Made by a program: the position numbers and the translations under genes. Source: CAMEON01 sp964427175 (GTDB taxonomy: Bacteria; Bacillota; Clostridia; Oscillospirales; CAG-272). Taken from it: a DNA stretch of 21,864 bases. The stretch covers positions 1 through 21,864 of the forward strand of contig CAYRTP010000016.1 in NCBI GenBank assembly GCA_964427175.1, written 5' to 3'. Shown in pieces: positions 7,258 through 15,116 of the stretch. Position 1 is the first letter of the stretch; each line of letters starts with the position of its first letter. Below the pieces are notes generated by a model. The model saw only the letters and a program-made list of their open reading frames with translations, was not told where the DNA came from and searched no databases.

Positions 7258-8982
7258 ATGAAATCCACCTCCCAAAAGCCATTCGTCATCTATTCCCGCA
7301 AATCCCGCTTCACAGGCAAGGGCGAGAGCATCGAAAATCAGATCGAAATGTGTCGTCAGTATATCGCCTCCCACTATGGGGATGCCGCCGCCGAGAGCGC
7401 TCTGGTTTATGAGGACGAGGGCTTTTCGGGAGGCACACTGGAGCGTCCCAGGTTCAAAAAAATGATGAGCGACTCCCAAAAGATCTCCTTTGCCGCTATT
7501 GTGGTGTACCGCCTGGATCGTATCAGCCGTAATATCGGAGACTTTGCCAAGCTGATCGAGGATCTGAGCAACCGAGAGATCGGCTTCATTTCCATCCGCG
7601 AGCAGTTCGATACCACCACCCCCATGGGAAGAGCCATGATGTATATCGCTTCGGTGTTCTCCCAGCTGGAGCGGGAAACCATCGCCGAGCGCATTCGGGA
7701 TAATATGCATGAGCTGGCCAAAACAGGCCGCTGGCTGGGCGGGAATACCCCTACGGGCTACGAATCCGAAAGTATTTCCCACGTAACCGTGGACGGCAAA
7801 ACCCGCAAGGCCTGTAAGCTCAAGATCATTCCCGACGAAATAGCCCTCGTCAAACTGATCTTTGAAACCTTCATCGAGACAGGCTCCCTGACCAAGACCG
7901 ATCAATTCCTCCTGCAAGGAAATTACAAAACCAAACGCGGCAAGAGCTTTACCCGCTTCGCCATCAAGGGGATCCTGTCCAACCCCACCTATATGATCGC
8001 CGATGAGGATGCCTACCGCTACCTCACCGACCACGAGGTAGAACTTTTCTCGGATCAGGAAGCCTTTGACGGGCAACACGGCATCATGGCCTATAACCGC
8101 ACTCTGCAACGTCCCGGAAAGTCCAATCAGGAAAAACCCATGAACGAGTGGATCGTGTCCGTAGGGAAGCATCACGGCGTGATTCCCGGTTCGATGTGGG
8201 TCAAGGCACAGACCATACTCGGTCTGAATAAATCCAAAAGCTACCGCAAGCCGCGAAGTAACGTAGCCCTTCTGTCGGGGCTCCTGTATTGCGGAGCGTG
8301 TGGTGACTATATGCGCCCCAAGCTGACGGATCGGGTAACGGCTACGGGAGAACCCATCTTCACCTATCTCTGCACCACCAAAGAGCGAAGTCGCAACCAT
8401 ACCTGCGCCATTAAAAACGTAAACGGCAATACGTTGGATGCCAAGGTCATCGCCGCCATCAAGGAGATGGGCAAGAACGGAACCGAGATGGCCGAGCAGA
8501 TCTCCCTCGTCAAAAAAGAGATCCGCGGAGAAGCCGATACCTGCGGCGCGGAGATCACCAAACTCCAAAAGCTCCTGGAAGAAAATCATGCCGAAATGAA
8601 GCCTCTGATCACCGCTCTCGGCAAGGCGAGCGGTACCAGCGCCGAACAATACATACTGGCGCAAATTGATGAATTGCATCAAAAAAGAGAGTCCCTCCAA
8701 AAGAGACTCTCCGAGCTGGAAGCGGTTTCGTCCCGGCATGAGCTGTCCGCCATCGAATTTGACCTGATGAGCCAGCTATACGCCACCCTCGGTTCGAGCA
8801 TCGACGATTATACCGTGGAGGAAAAACGCGCCGCCATCCGTACCTTCATCAAAAAGATCGTGTGGGACGGCGAGAATGTTCACCTCTACTTCTTCCATCA
8901 CGACGGGGACTATGATTTCCCCGCACCCATAGGCTTGAATTCTGTCGAATCCGACGTTCCGTCGCGTGAGGATTGCGAATGA
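7258..8982 (+). CDS. Large serine recombinase, probable sigK-element excisionase (SpoIVCA-like)
   Basis: A 574-residue site-specific recombinase. The N-terminal resolvase domain carries the catalytic serine (Ser13 in IYSRKS) and the arginines of YRLDRISRN (85-91). The helix SVFSQLERETIAERI (132-146) is family-typical. A recombinase domain (about 160-290) follows, then a zinc ribbon (Cys345, Cys348, Cys372, Cys383), a coiled coil (about 425-495) and a short tail. The length is normal to slightly long for the family. The gene runs into the 3' half of sigK, and its TGA stop (8980-8982) lies inside the AATGA motif taken as the crossover core. By analogy with SpoIVCA of Bacillus subtilis and its Clostridioides difficile counterpart, it should excise the intervening DNA in the mother cell to rebuild sigK. 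Family call is firm; the sigK-specific role is inferred from position. Confidence 0.92.
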   Translation: MKSTSQKPFVIYSRKSRFTGKGESIENQIEMCRQYIASHYGDAAAESALVYEDEGFSGGTLERPRFKKMMSDSQKISFAAIVVYRLDRISRNIGDFAKLIEDLSNREIGFISIREQFDTTTPMGRAMMYIASVFSQLERETIAERIRDNMHELAKTGRWLGGNTPTGYESESISHVTVDGKTRKACKLKIIPDEIALVKLIFETFIETGSLTKTDQFLLQGNYKTKRGKSFTRFAIKGILSNPTYMIADEDAYRYLTDHEVELFSDQEAFDGQHGIMAYNRTLQRPGKSNQEKPMNEWIVSVGKHHGVIPGSMWVKAQTILGLNKSKSYRKPRSNVALLSGLLYCGACGDYMRPKLTDRVTATGEPIFTYLCTTKERSRNHTCAIKNVNGNTLDAKVIAAIKEMGKNGTEMAEQISLVKKEIRGEADTCGAEITKLQKLLEENHAEMKPLITALGKASGTSAEQYILAQIDELHQKRESLQKRLSELEAVSSRHELSAIEFDLMSQLYATLGSSIDDYTVEEKRAAIRTFIKKIVWDGENVHLYFFHHDGDYDFPAPIGLNSVESDVPSREDCE

Positions 8983-9340
8983 GATCCTCATGCACTTCCG
9001 TTCCCAAAAGAAACTGGGTGCCGAAGTCTCCATGAATGACACCATCGACGTGGACCGCGACGGGAACCCTTTGACCTATACCGATGTCATCAGCAGCGAG
9101 GAGAACCTGGCCGAGGAGGTCATGCGGCAGGTGGAATCCGAACGGGCTCTGACGCTGGTCCGCACACGTCTGGATCCTCGTGAGCGTCAAGTCATCACCC
9201 TGCGCTTCGGCCTGAACGGTGTCCCTGTCTTGACCCAGCGGGAAACCGCCGCCAAGTTGGGGATTTCCCGCTCCTACGTCAGCCGTATCGAAAAAGCCGC
9301 CATCGGTAAGCTCCGCGACGGCTTTGGGCTCAAAAAGTAA
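8966..9340 (+). CDS. sigK: 3' half of sporulation sigma factor K, interrupted gene
   Basis: Encodes only the C-terminal half of sigma-K: the end of region 2.4 (ANEILMHFRS), region 3 (the AEVSMNDTIDVDRDGN stretch) and region 4 with the helix-turn-helix around TQRETAAKLGISRSYVSRIE. The wording GISRSYVSRIEK separates sigma-K from sigma-E, which usually reads GISQSYISRLEK. The missing parts are the pro-sequence and regions 2.1-2.3. The frame opens after a TGA at 8936. The GTG at 8966 has no ribosome binding site and lies inside the recombinase gene, so this piece is probably not translated alone. The codons before AATGAG (RRVRIA) differ from the conserved ARCIE of intact sigma-K, as expected if they belong to the element. 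Excision would join it to a 5' half outside the window. It ends 4 bases from spoVAE, tail to tail. Confidence 0.88.
   Translation: MRIANEILMHFRSQKKLGAEVSMNDTIDVDRDGNPLTYTDVISSEENLAEEVMRQVESERALTLVRTRLDPRERQVITLRFGLNGVPVLTQRETAAKLGISRSYVSRIEKAAIGKLRDGFGLKK
8978..8982 (+). other. Putative attachment-site core of the sigK-intervening element
   Basis: AATGA sits at the conserved Asn-Glu codons of the sigma-K motif ENEILM. As I recall, the B. subtilis skin element recombines at a 5-bp AATGA repeat at these same codons. To the left is recombinase coding sequence and to the right conserved sigK, so the change from element to chromosome falls here. The partner site should lie left of the window, next to the sigK 5' half. 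Confidence 0.6.
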
Positions 9341-9344
9341 CTTC

Positions 9345-9731
9345 TCAATCCTTCGGCTTTCCCTTGCAGATCAATGCCGCGATATACCCGAAGATCAAGG
9401 CCGCGGCAGTCCCCCCCGCCGCGGCGGTCAGCGGGCCTGTCAAAGCCCCTAGAAGCCCCTTTTCCTCCACCGCCTTTTTCACTCCCTTTGAGATGAGGAA
9501 TCCAAAGCCTGTCAAAGGAACCGTAGCCCCCGCACCGCCGAAATCCACCATATACTTGTAGACCCCCACAGCCCCCAGCGCAACACCCGCCACCACGTAG
9601 ACCACTAATATCCGTGCGGGAGTCAGCTTGGTACGATCAATGAGTACCTGAGCCACCACGCAAAGCAATCCCCCCACCAAAAACGCCCGCAGATAGGGAA
9701 GCACCGCGTCCAAAATTGATTTCCACTCCAT
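9345..9731 (-). CDS. spoVAE: Stage V sporulation protein AE
   Basis: A 128-residue integral membrane protein, part of the SpoVA channel in the spore inner membrane that moves dipicolinic acid and calcium during spore formation and germination. Hydrophobic segments are seen at about residues 10-30, 35-60 (ARILVVYVVAGVALGAVGVY) and 90-120. The glycine-rich stretch VDFGGAGATVPLTGFG and the following SKGVKKAVEEKGLLGALTGP match the SpoVAE (short SpoVAEb) form. The ATG at 9731 is preferred: AAAGGA lies upstream and it starts 4 bases after the spoVAD stop. Upstream in-frame ATGs (9743, 9788) would overlap spoVAD and lack good sites. It is co-transcribed with spoVAD. Confidence 0.9.
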   Translation of the reverse strand: MEWKSILDAVLPYLRAFLVGGLLCVVAQVLIDRTKLTPARILVVYVVAGVALGAVGVYKYMVDFGGAGATVPLTGFGFLISKGVKKAVEEKGLLGALTGPLTAAAGGTAAALIFGYIAALICKGKPKD

Positions 9732-9735
9732 TTTT

Positions 9736-10761
9736 TCACACATCCTTTCGGTACAAGGGACTTTCCAAGCACAGCAAATGAGCCACACCGGGAATGGACT
9801 GCCCCTGTTTGACGCTATCGGGACTCATCATGGCCCCCGTCGCCATGAACAGGATCCGCCCAAGCTCCCCGGATCGGAGCTTGGGAAGTAAATAACTCCC
9901 CAAAACCACCGCCGCGCACCCACAGCCGGAGCCTCCGCTGTGGGTGTCTTGCGTGTTGCGGGAAAAGATCATCTTGCCGCAGTCGTTGTGGCGGGCCGAA
10001 ATATCCCGCCCTTCTGCCATCATGAGATCACAGAGAATACGGCTCCCCTCCCACCCAAGGTCCCCCGTGACAATGAGATCGTATTCGTGGGGATAGGTCC
10101 CGCTCATATCAAAATACCGCTTCAGCGTGGACACCGCCGCAGGAGCCATGGCCGCCCCCATGTTGTTGGCATCGGTAATCCCCATGTCCACGACGATCCC
10201 GGGAAGGGCGCGGGTCACACGGGCCAACTCCCGCCCGTTTGCCAAGGAGGGCGCGCACAGCACGAAAGCCCCCGCTCCCGTTACGGTCCATTGCCCCGTG
10301 GGAGGCCGCTGACCACCGTACTCCAAAGGAGAACGGAACTGACGTTCCGCCGCCGCGTTGTGGGAGGAGGTCACCGCTGCCGTGACCTGCGCGAATCCGC
10401 CTCCGATCATGGATGCCGCCAGCATCACCCCCTCCACCGAGGTAGAGCAGGCCCCGTATAAGCCAAAATAGGGAATATCGTAGGACAACAGCCCGTAGGA
10501 CGAGCCCACGCACTGATTGAGCAGATCCCCCGCAAAGAGCATATCCACTTGCTCCTGCCCCAGCCCCGCCTTGGAGAGTGCCGCAGACAGCGCAATCCTC
10601 TGCATTTCAGACTCGGCCTTCTCCCAGGTATCCTGCCCGAAACGGTCATGATCGTTGAAAAAATCGAAGTGCCTCCCCAAAGGCCCCCCATGCTCCTTAC
10701 CGCCCACAACCGTGGCCGAGGTCAAAATCGCGGCGTTGAGTTCCATAATTGCTTGATTCAT
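9736..10761 (-). CDS. spoVAD: Stage V sporulation protein AD
   Basis: A 341-residue soluble, thiolase-fold protein that binds dipicolinic acid on the SpoVA complex in the developing spore. Family signatures include HFDFFNDHDRFGQDTWEKAE, FGLYGACSTSVEG (the thiolase-type cysteine region), TSSHNAAAERQFRSPLEYGG, and SGGSGCGCAA near the C-terminus. Length is normal for SpoVAD. The ATG at 10761 follows GGGAGATC; the longer frame to 10830 would cross the predicted promoter. It precedes spoVAE by 4 bases. The usual partner spoVAC is not upstream, where a divergent peptidase gene sits instead, so spoVAC must lie elsewhere or be absent. Confidence 0.95.
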   Translation of the reverse strand: MNQAIMELNAAILTSATVVGGKEHGGPLGRHFDFFNDHDRFGQDTWEKAESEMQRIALSAALSKAGLGQEQVDMLFAGDLLNQCVGSSYGLLSYDIPYFGLYGACSTSVEGVMLAASMIGGGFAQVTAAVTSSHNAAAERQFRSPLEYGGQRPPTGQWTVTGAGAFVLCAPSLANGRELARVTRALPGIVVDMGITDANNMGAAMAPAAVSTLKRYFDMSGTYPHEYDLIVTGDLGWEGSRILCDLMMAEGRDISARHNDCGKMIFSRNTQDTHSGGSGCGCAAVVLGSYLLPKLRSGELGRILFMATGAMMSPDSVKQGQSIPGVAHLLCLESPLYRKDV

Positions 10762-10796
10762 ACGTGATCTCCCGTATTTGTGCACATCTTTTTTTA

Positions 10797-10826
10797 TAGA
10801 ATCCCCCGGATTCTCTTGCATTATAC
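10797..10826 (-). promoter_or_regulatory. Candidate forespore sigma-G promoter of spoVAD-spoVAE
   Basis: On the minus strand GTATA (10826-10822), 18 bases, then GATTCTA (10803-10797). This is one base away from the sigma-G -10 pattern CATnnTA and carries the family -35 pattern at the expected spacing. It would start transcription roughly 25-30 bases before the spoVAD ATG. spoVA operons are known sigma-G targets, so the match is sensible, but it was picked by eye. Confidence 0.4.
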
Positions 10827-10844
10827 GCAAAAATGTGGTATAAT
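10816..10844 (+). promoter_or_regulatory. Promoter of the M16C peptidase operon
   Basis: TTGCAT (10816-10821), 17 bases, TATAAT (10839-10844), with TG at 10836-10837 giving an extended -10. Transcription should begin near 10851. The -35 region abuts the candidate sigma-G promoter on the other strand. Confidence 0.7.
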
Positions 10845-10862
10845 AACAATAAGTATATGCTC

Positions 10863-10879
10863 TCGCGATTTTATCGCGA
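10863..10879 (+). other. Small perfect hairpin in the 5' leader of the peptidase gene
   Basis: TCGCGAT, loop TTT, ATCGCGA forms a 7-bp perfect stem. It begins about 12 bases after the predicted transcript start and lies just upstream of the ribosome binding site AGGAG (10893-10897). There is no following T-run, so it is not a terminator; a 5'-end mRNA stabiliser is one possibility. Confidence 0.4.
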
Positions 10880-10907
10880 TCACTTCTATAAAAGGAGATT
10901 AAAACAC

Positions 10908-13817
10908 ATGAATCTGACCATCGGCTCTGTAATCAACGGCTTTCGCGTCATCCGCGACGGAGACGTGCCCCTTCTGAACGCCCATTACTGGAAGCTTCAG
11001 CACGAAGCAACCGGTGCTACCCTTTACTACACCGACCGTGACGACGGCCAAATGGTGTTCTCGGTGGGCTTCCGCACCCTGCCCGAGGATGATACCGGCG
11101 TATTCCACATTTTGGAGCACTCCTGCCTGGACGGCTCTCGGAACTATCAGCTTAAGGAGCCCTTCGTCAACCTGCTCAAGACCTCCATGGCAGTGGACCT
11201 CAACGCTATGACCTACGAGGATAAGACCATCTACTACTTCATCTCCACCAACGAGCAGGACTACCTCAACCTCATGTCGGTCTACATGGATGCGGTATTC
11301 AACCCTCTGCTCCTCACCGACCGCCGTATTTTCGAAAAGGAAGCCTGGCACGTAGAGCCCGACGGTAAGGGCGGCGTGGCCATCTCGGGTGTTGTCTTCA
11401 ACGAGATGCAGGGCAACGATAACCAGCCCGACTACATCATGTGGATGCAGAACGAAAAGCAGCTCTTCCCGGACCTGTTCTTCCGCTTCAACTCGGGCGG
11501 CGATCCCGCGTACATCCCCAACCTCACTTACGAGCAGTTCGTGGAGACCTATAACCGCTTCTACAGCACCCAGAACGCTATTTTCTACCTCTCGGGCAAC
11601 ATGGGCCTGGAGGCCGAGCTGGCTCACATCGACGGCGTTCTGAACGCTAAGGGCAAGTCCGACCTGGAAAAGCCTGCTCCCGCCCCCGTACAGGCCCCCG
11701 TGATCAGCCCCGACGGTACCGTCTACTACCAACTGGGTGACAACGAGGAGACCGCAGGCAATACCCACCTGATGCTGACCTACGTGCTCAGCGAGGATAA
11801 GTCCGCCGAGGTGCTGGCTTTCGCCCTCCTGTCCCGCTATCTGGCCGAGAATACTGAGTCCCCCCTGTCCAAGGCCGTCCTGGATGCAGGCGTAGGCCAG
11901 GACTTCGGTATGTCCTGTGAAGGGGACTACCGTCAGCCCATGCTCTACTTCACCCTGGGCAAGTCGGATCCCGAGTGCGCCGAGGGCTTCCGTCAAGTGA
12001 TCCTGGATACCCTGGCCAAGCTGGCCGCCGATGGCCTGGATGCCGATCGCATCCGCGACCTGGTGGATAGCCACGAGACCGACTGCCGCCGCGCCTCCCT
12101 CAGCGTGCGGACCGGCTTCCGCATCATGGAATCCTTCCTCCGCTCCCACGTCCAGTTCGACGATGCCAATCCCGTCAATGATCTGGCCGCCCTCCGCGAG
12201 GCCATGGCCGCTGATGACCGCTACTTCGAGCACCTCATTGAAAAGTACATCCTGAACAGCAACCACTGGGCCATGACCCGTTGTATCCCCTCCCGTACCC
12301 TTACCGAAGAGAAGCGTGAGAAGATGACCGCCCGCTTTGCCGCCGAGGCCGAGAAGATCAACGCCACCGAGGGAGGCTACGCCGCCCTGGAGAGCCATAT
12401 GGCCGCCTTTAACGAGTACCTCACCGCTCCCGACTCTCCCGAGGCCGAGGCTTCGGTGCCTCACCTTTCCCCTGCCGACATCAATACCAAGTCGGATGCC
12501 CGCGATATGGCCGAGGAGTCTGCCACCGTGGGTGGTTGCGAGGCAACCTCCCTCTCCTACATCACCAATACCAACGGCATGGTCATGGCAGGTCTGCTCT
12601 TTGACCTCTGCGGACTCAACGAGGAGGAGCTGTTCTACGCCCGTTGCCTCCACGATGCCCTCATGAGCCTGCCCACCGCCGAGCACACCGTCCCCGAGCT
12701 CACCCAAAAGTGGGTCAGCCTCCACACCAACGCTTCGGTGGGTCTCCGCGTGGAGACCACGGGTGATGCCTACCTGGCCCTGACCCTGGACGCGCCCGCC
12801 GAGCAACTCACCGCCGCCGTGACCCTGCTGGACGAGTATTTCCGCGCGCCCGTCTTCGACCGAACCATCCTTTCCCGCCTGTTCTCCAACGCCTCCAATA
12901 TCCGCAACAACATGATCCGCCGCGGCAACATGACCGCTCTGCGCCTGGCTACCCGCGCCCTGTCCCTGTCGGGCGTATACGACGAGTACCTGTCGGGCGA
13001 ATCCGCCTACCGTAAGCTCTCCGATCTGGCCAACCGCTTTGACGACAACGCCGATGCCCTCCTGGACGGCATGGCCAAGGTATGGCAGAAGCTGACCGCC
13101 ACGGTCAAGCCCCTGGCCTACTTCACGGGTAGCGAAGAAGCCTACACCGCCTGGAAGTCCGCCCTGAAGACTCTGTCCGTCTCGGGTGCCGTAGCCCCCA
13201 AGGTCGCTTGCCCCCTGACCCTCCTGCCCCGTAAGAATACCGCCCTCACCATCCCCGGCGAGGTCAACTACTGCTCCGAAATGTTCGATCTGAACGATGC
13301 AGGGAAGCTCTACAGCCCTAAGCTGTCGGTCATCCATACCCACCTGTACAGCAAGTATTTCTGGGACGAGATCCGCGCCAAGGGCGGTGCCTACGGCGCG
13401 TCCGCCATCGGCTTCCGCCAGGGTCTCGTGGGCTTCGTCTCCTACCGTGACCCCCGCGTGAGCGATACCTACGGCGTGTATGACTCGGTCTCGGATTGGA
13501 TCGAGGCCAATATGCCCGAGGAGGAGGAGATCGGTTCCATGATCGTCTCCACCGTAGGCTCTGCTTACTTCGCACCCCGCAGTCCCATCGACCTGGGTAA
13601 CGCCGCCCTGGCCCGCTACCTGGTGGGTCAGACCGCCGCAGACCGTCAGGCTGAGATCGAGACCATCCTCACCACCTCTCCCGCCGACTTCAAGGACTAC
13701 GCCGACACCATCCGCGCCCTCAAGGCCGCAGGGAAGGGCATCCGCACCGCTCTGGGCGGAGCCGATGCCATCCGCGCCTCGGGCTTCTTCGCAGAGGAAG
13801 ATATCAAGGAACTCTGA
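10908..13817 (+). CDS. M16C family zinc metallopeptidase (presequence-protease / insulinase type)
   Basis: A 969-residue single-chain peptidase of the PreP/CYM1 group, which degrades short peptides inside a closed two-half chamber. The inverted zinc motif HxxEH is present as HILEH (His67, Glu70, His71), with the third ligand expected in EKEAWHVE near residue 145. The C-terminal half has the matching non-catalytic M16 domain, including LYSPKLSVIHTHLYSKYFWD and the region KGGAYGASAIGFRQG, which supplies substrate-binding residues in this family. Length is normal for M16C. No signal peptide, so cytoplasmic. The ATG at 10908 follows AGGAG with 10 bases of spacing; upstream ATGs fall before the predicted transcript start. 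It leads a four-gene run with short gaps. The physiological substrate is unknown; general peptide turnover is likely. Confidence 0.93.
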   Translation: MNLTIGSVINGFRVIRDGDVPLLNAHYWKLQHEATGATLYYTDRDDGQMVFSVGFRTLPEDDTGVFHILEHSCLDGSRNYQLKEPFVNLLKTSMAVDLNAMTYEDKTIYYFISTNEQDYLNLMSVYMDAVFNPLLLTDRRIFEKEAWHVEPDGKGGVAISGVVFNEMQGNDNQPDYIMWMQNEKQLFPDLFFRFNSGGDPAYIPNLTYEQFVETYNRFYSTQNAIFYLSGNMGLEAELAHIDGVLNAKGKSDLEKPAPAPVQAPVISPDGTVYYQLGDNEETAGNTHLMLTYVLSEDKSAEVLAFALLSRYLAENTESPLSKAVLDAGVGQDFGMSCEGDYRQPMLYFTLGKSDPECAEGFRQVILDTLAKLAADGLDADRIRDLVDSHETDCRRASLSVRTGFRIMESFLRSHVQFDDANPVNDLAALREAMAADDRYFEHLIEKYILNSNHWAMTRCIPSRTLTEEKREKMTARFAAEAEKINATEGGYAALESHMAAFNEYLTAPDSPEAEASVPHLSPADINTKSDARDMAEESATVGGCEATSLSYITNTNGMVMAGLLFDLCGLNEEELFYARCLHDALMSLPTAEHTVPELTQKWVSLHTNASVGLRVETTGDAYLALTLDAPAEQLTAAVTLLDEYFRAPVFDRTILSRLFSNASNIRNNMIRRGNMTALRLATRALSLSGVYDEYLSGESAYRKLSDLANRFDDNADALLDGMAKVWQKLTATVKPLAYFTGSEEAYTAWKSALKTLSVSGAVAPKVACPLTLLPRKNTALTIPGEVNYCSEMFDLNDAGKLYSPKLSVIHTHLYSKYFWDEIRAKGGAYGASAIGFRQGLVGFVSYRDPRVSDTYGVYDSVSDWIEANMPEEEEIGSMIVSTVGSAYFAPRSPIDLGNAALARYLVGQTAADRQAEIETILTTSPADFKDYADTIRALKAAGKGIRTALGGADAIRASGFFAEEDIKEL

Positions 13818-13841
13818 TACATCCCATAAAGGAGTAATCAT

Positions 13842-14282
13842 ATGGAACAGAATCAAAAAGCCCCCGTCGTGGTCTCCATCGCGGGTATGCCCAAGCGTAA
13901 GCAGAAAAAGGTGGTCAAGCGCATCACCAAGGAGGTCACCCGGGACAAGCAGTTCAAAAAGACCATCCGCCACAGTGAGCAGAAGATCCCTAAAGTAGTA
14001 AAGGAAGCCGCCGTCAAGGCCGCCGTAGAAGCCACCCTCGGTACCAAGACGGGCGAGCCCGCCATCCCTCAGAAGAAATCGGGGCTGGAGGTCTATACCG
14101 ACCTGGTCGGTAAATTCGCCGCCGCCCGCAAAAAGAATCAGAAAAAGCAGAAAAAGACCCTGAAGGCCGCCAAGAAAGAGGGCTATAATCCTCAAACCGG
14201 CCTGTACACCCTGAAGAAGGCCGACAAGGTCAAGCTCGCCAAGAAGGTCAAGCCCTATAAGCCCAAGAAGGCAAAGAAGTAA
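13842..14282 (+). CDS. Very lysine-rich basic protein of unknown function
   Basis: A 146-residue protein with about 39 lysines and only 5 arginines, few aromatic residues, and no membrane segment or signal peptide. Residues 1-90 are mixed, with an alanine-rich helix (KEAAVKAAVEATLG). From about residue 94 it is made of KK-containing repeats (KKNQKKQKK, KAAKKEG, KKAKK), reminiscent of histone H1-like tails. The start follows AAAGGAG at good spacing, 24 bases after the peptidase stop, and the SDR follows 15 bases later, so it is a real operon member. Binding to nucleic acid or another polyanion is plausible from the charge, but I do not recognise a family. Confidence 0.8.
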   Translation: MEQNQKAPVVVSIAGMPKRKQKKVVKRITKEVTRDKQFKKTIRHSEQKIPKVVKEAAVKAAVEATLGTKTGEPAIPQKKSGLEVYTDLVGKFAAARKKNQKKQKKTLKAAKKEGYNPQTGLYTLKKADKVKLAKKVKPYKPKKAKK

Positions 14283-14297
14283 TCGAAGGAGTGCGGT

Positions 14298-15086
14298 ATG
14301 AGCGAAATCACGACAAGAAAAAAGATCGCCGTCATCACAGGCGCGTCCTCGGGCATGGGACGGGAGTTCGTCCTGGCCCTGGATAAACAGCAGGAATTCG
14401 ATGAGCTGTGGCTCATCGCCCGCCGACGCGACCGCTTGGAGGCCTTGGGGGCCGAGACCCGCGCCCCCGTCCGTGCCATCGCCCTGGACCTGGGCGTACA
14501 ATCCGAGCTGGATCGGTACAAGGAGCTCCTGACCGCCGAATGTCCCGACGTTCGTGTCCTGGTCAACGCCGCTGGCTTCGGCAAGTTCAAGGCCTTCACC
14601 GACCTGACCCTAGAAGAACAGCTTGCCATGATTGACCTCAACGATAAGGCCCTGGTCTCCATGACCTACCTCACCCTGCCTTACATGAAGGAGGGAGCCT
14701 GTATCTACCAGCTGGGCTCCCTGTCCTCCTTCCAGCCCGTCCCCTATATCAACGTCTACGGTGCCTCCAAAGCCTTTGTGCTGAGTTTTTCCCGCGCCCT
14801 CAATAAGGAACTGTCCAAGCAAAAGCGGGGAATCCACGTCATGGCTGTCTGCCCCGGCTGGGTCAGCACCGACTTCTTCGACCGCGCCGTGGTGGATAAC
14901 GATACCATCGTCTACTACAACCGCTTCTACACCGCCGAGCAGGTCATCACCCGCGCCCTGAAGGATATGAAGAAAGGGAAGGACGTTTCCATTTGCGGCC
15001 TCCCCGTGCGGATGCAGGTCTACGCCACCAAAATGCTCCCCCACGGCATCGTCATGGAGATCTGGTGCAAGCAACAAAAAAAAATG
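14298..15086 (+). CDS. Short-chain dehydrogenase/reductase (SDR), frame left open by an A9 tract
   Basis: Classical SDR with all core motifs: the nucleotide-binding TGASSGMG (residues 14-21), NAAG (90-93), Ser141, and YxxxK as Tyr154-Lys158, then PGWVSTDF after the active site. The preference (NAD or NADP) is probably NADP because of the arginine cluster ARRRDR after beta-2. The substrate is unknown. The start follows AAGGAG with 6 bases of spacing. As sequenced, the frame does not stop; it runs on into the next gene, giving one 1,162-residue frame to 17786. Removing a single A from the run at 15076-15084 creates a TGA exactly here, giving a 262-residue protein, a normal SDR length. I therefore annotate the SDR as ending at this point. 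Confidence 0.8.
15076..15084 (+). other. Nine-A homopolymer joining the SDR and GDPD frames
   Basis: The run CAACA9TGACC reads CAA AAA AAA ATG ACC in the SDR frame, so the frame stays open; with eight A it reads CAA AAA AAA TGA and stops. A9 runs are prone to replication and transcription slippage and also to base-calling errors. Ribosome binding site AAAGGAGA and the ATG of the next gene follow within 40 bases. Confidence 0.75.
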
Positions 15087-15116
15087 ACCCGCTCGGAACA
15101 CAAAAGGAGATCCCCC

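Noticed and set aside
7153..8739. A 528-codon minus-strand frame opposite the recombinase
   Set aside because: It is a shadow frame; the plus strand has catalytic, zinc and coiled-coil motifs of a serine recombinase.
10899..14501. A 1,200-codon minus-strand open frame across the peptidase, basic protein and SDR genes
   Set aside because: It is a shadow of GC-rich codon bias. It has low-complexity Gly/Leu/Val content, no ribosome binding site or family match, and lies opposite genes with clear motifs.
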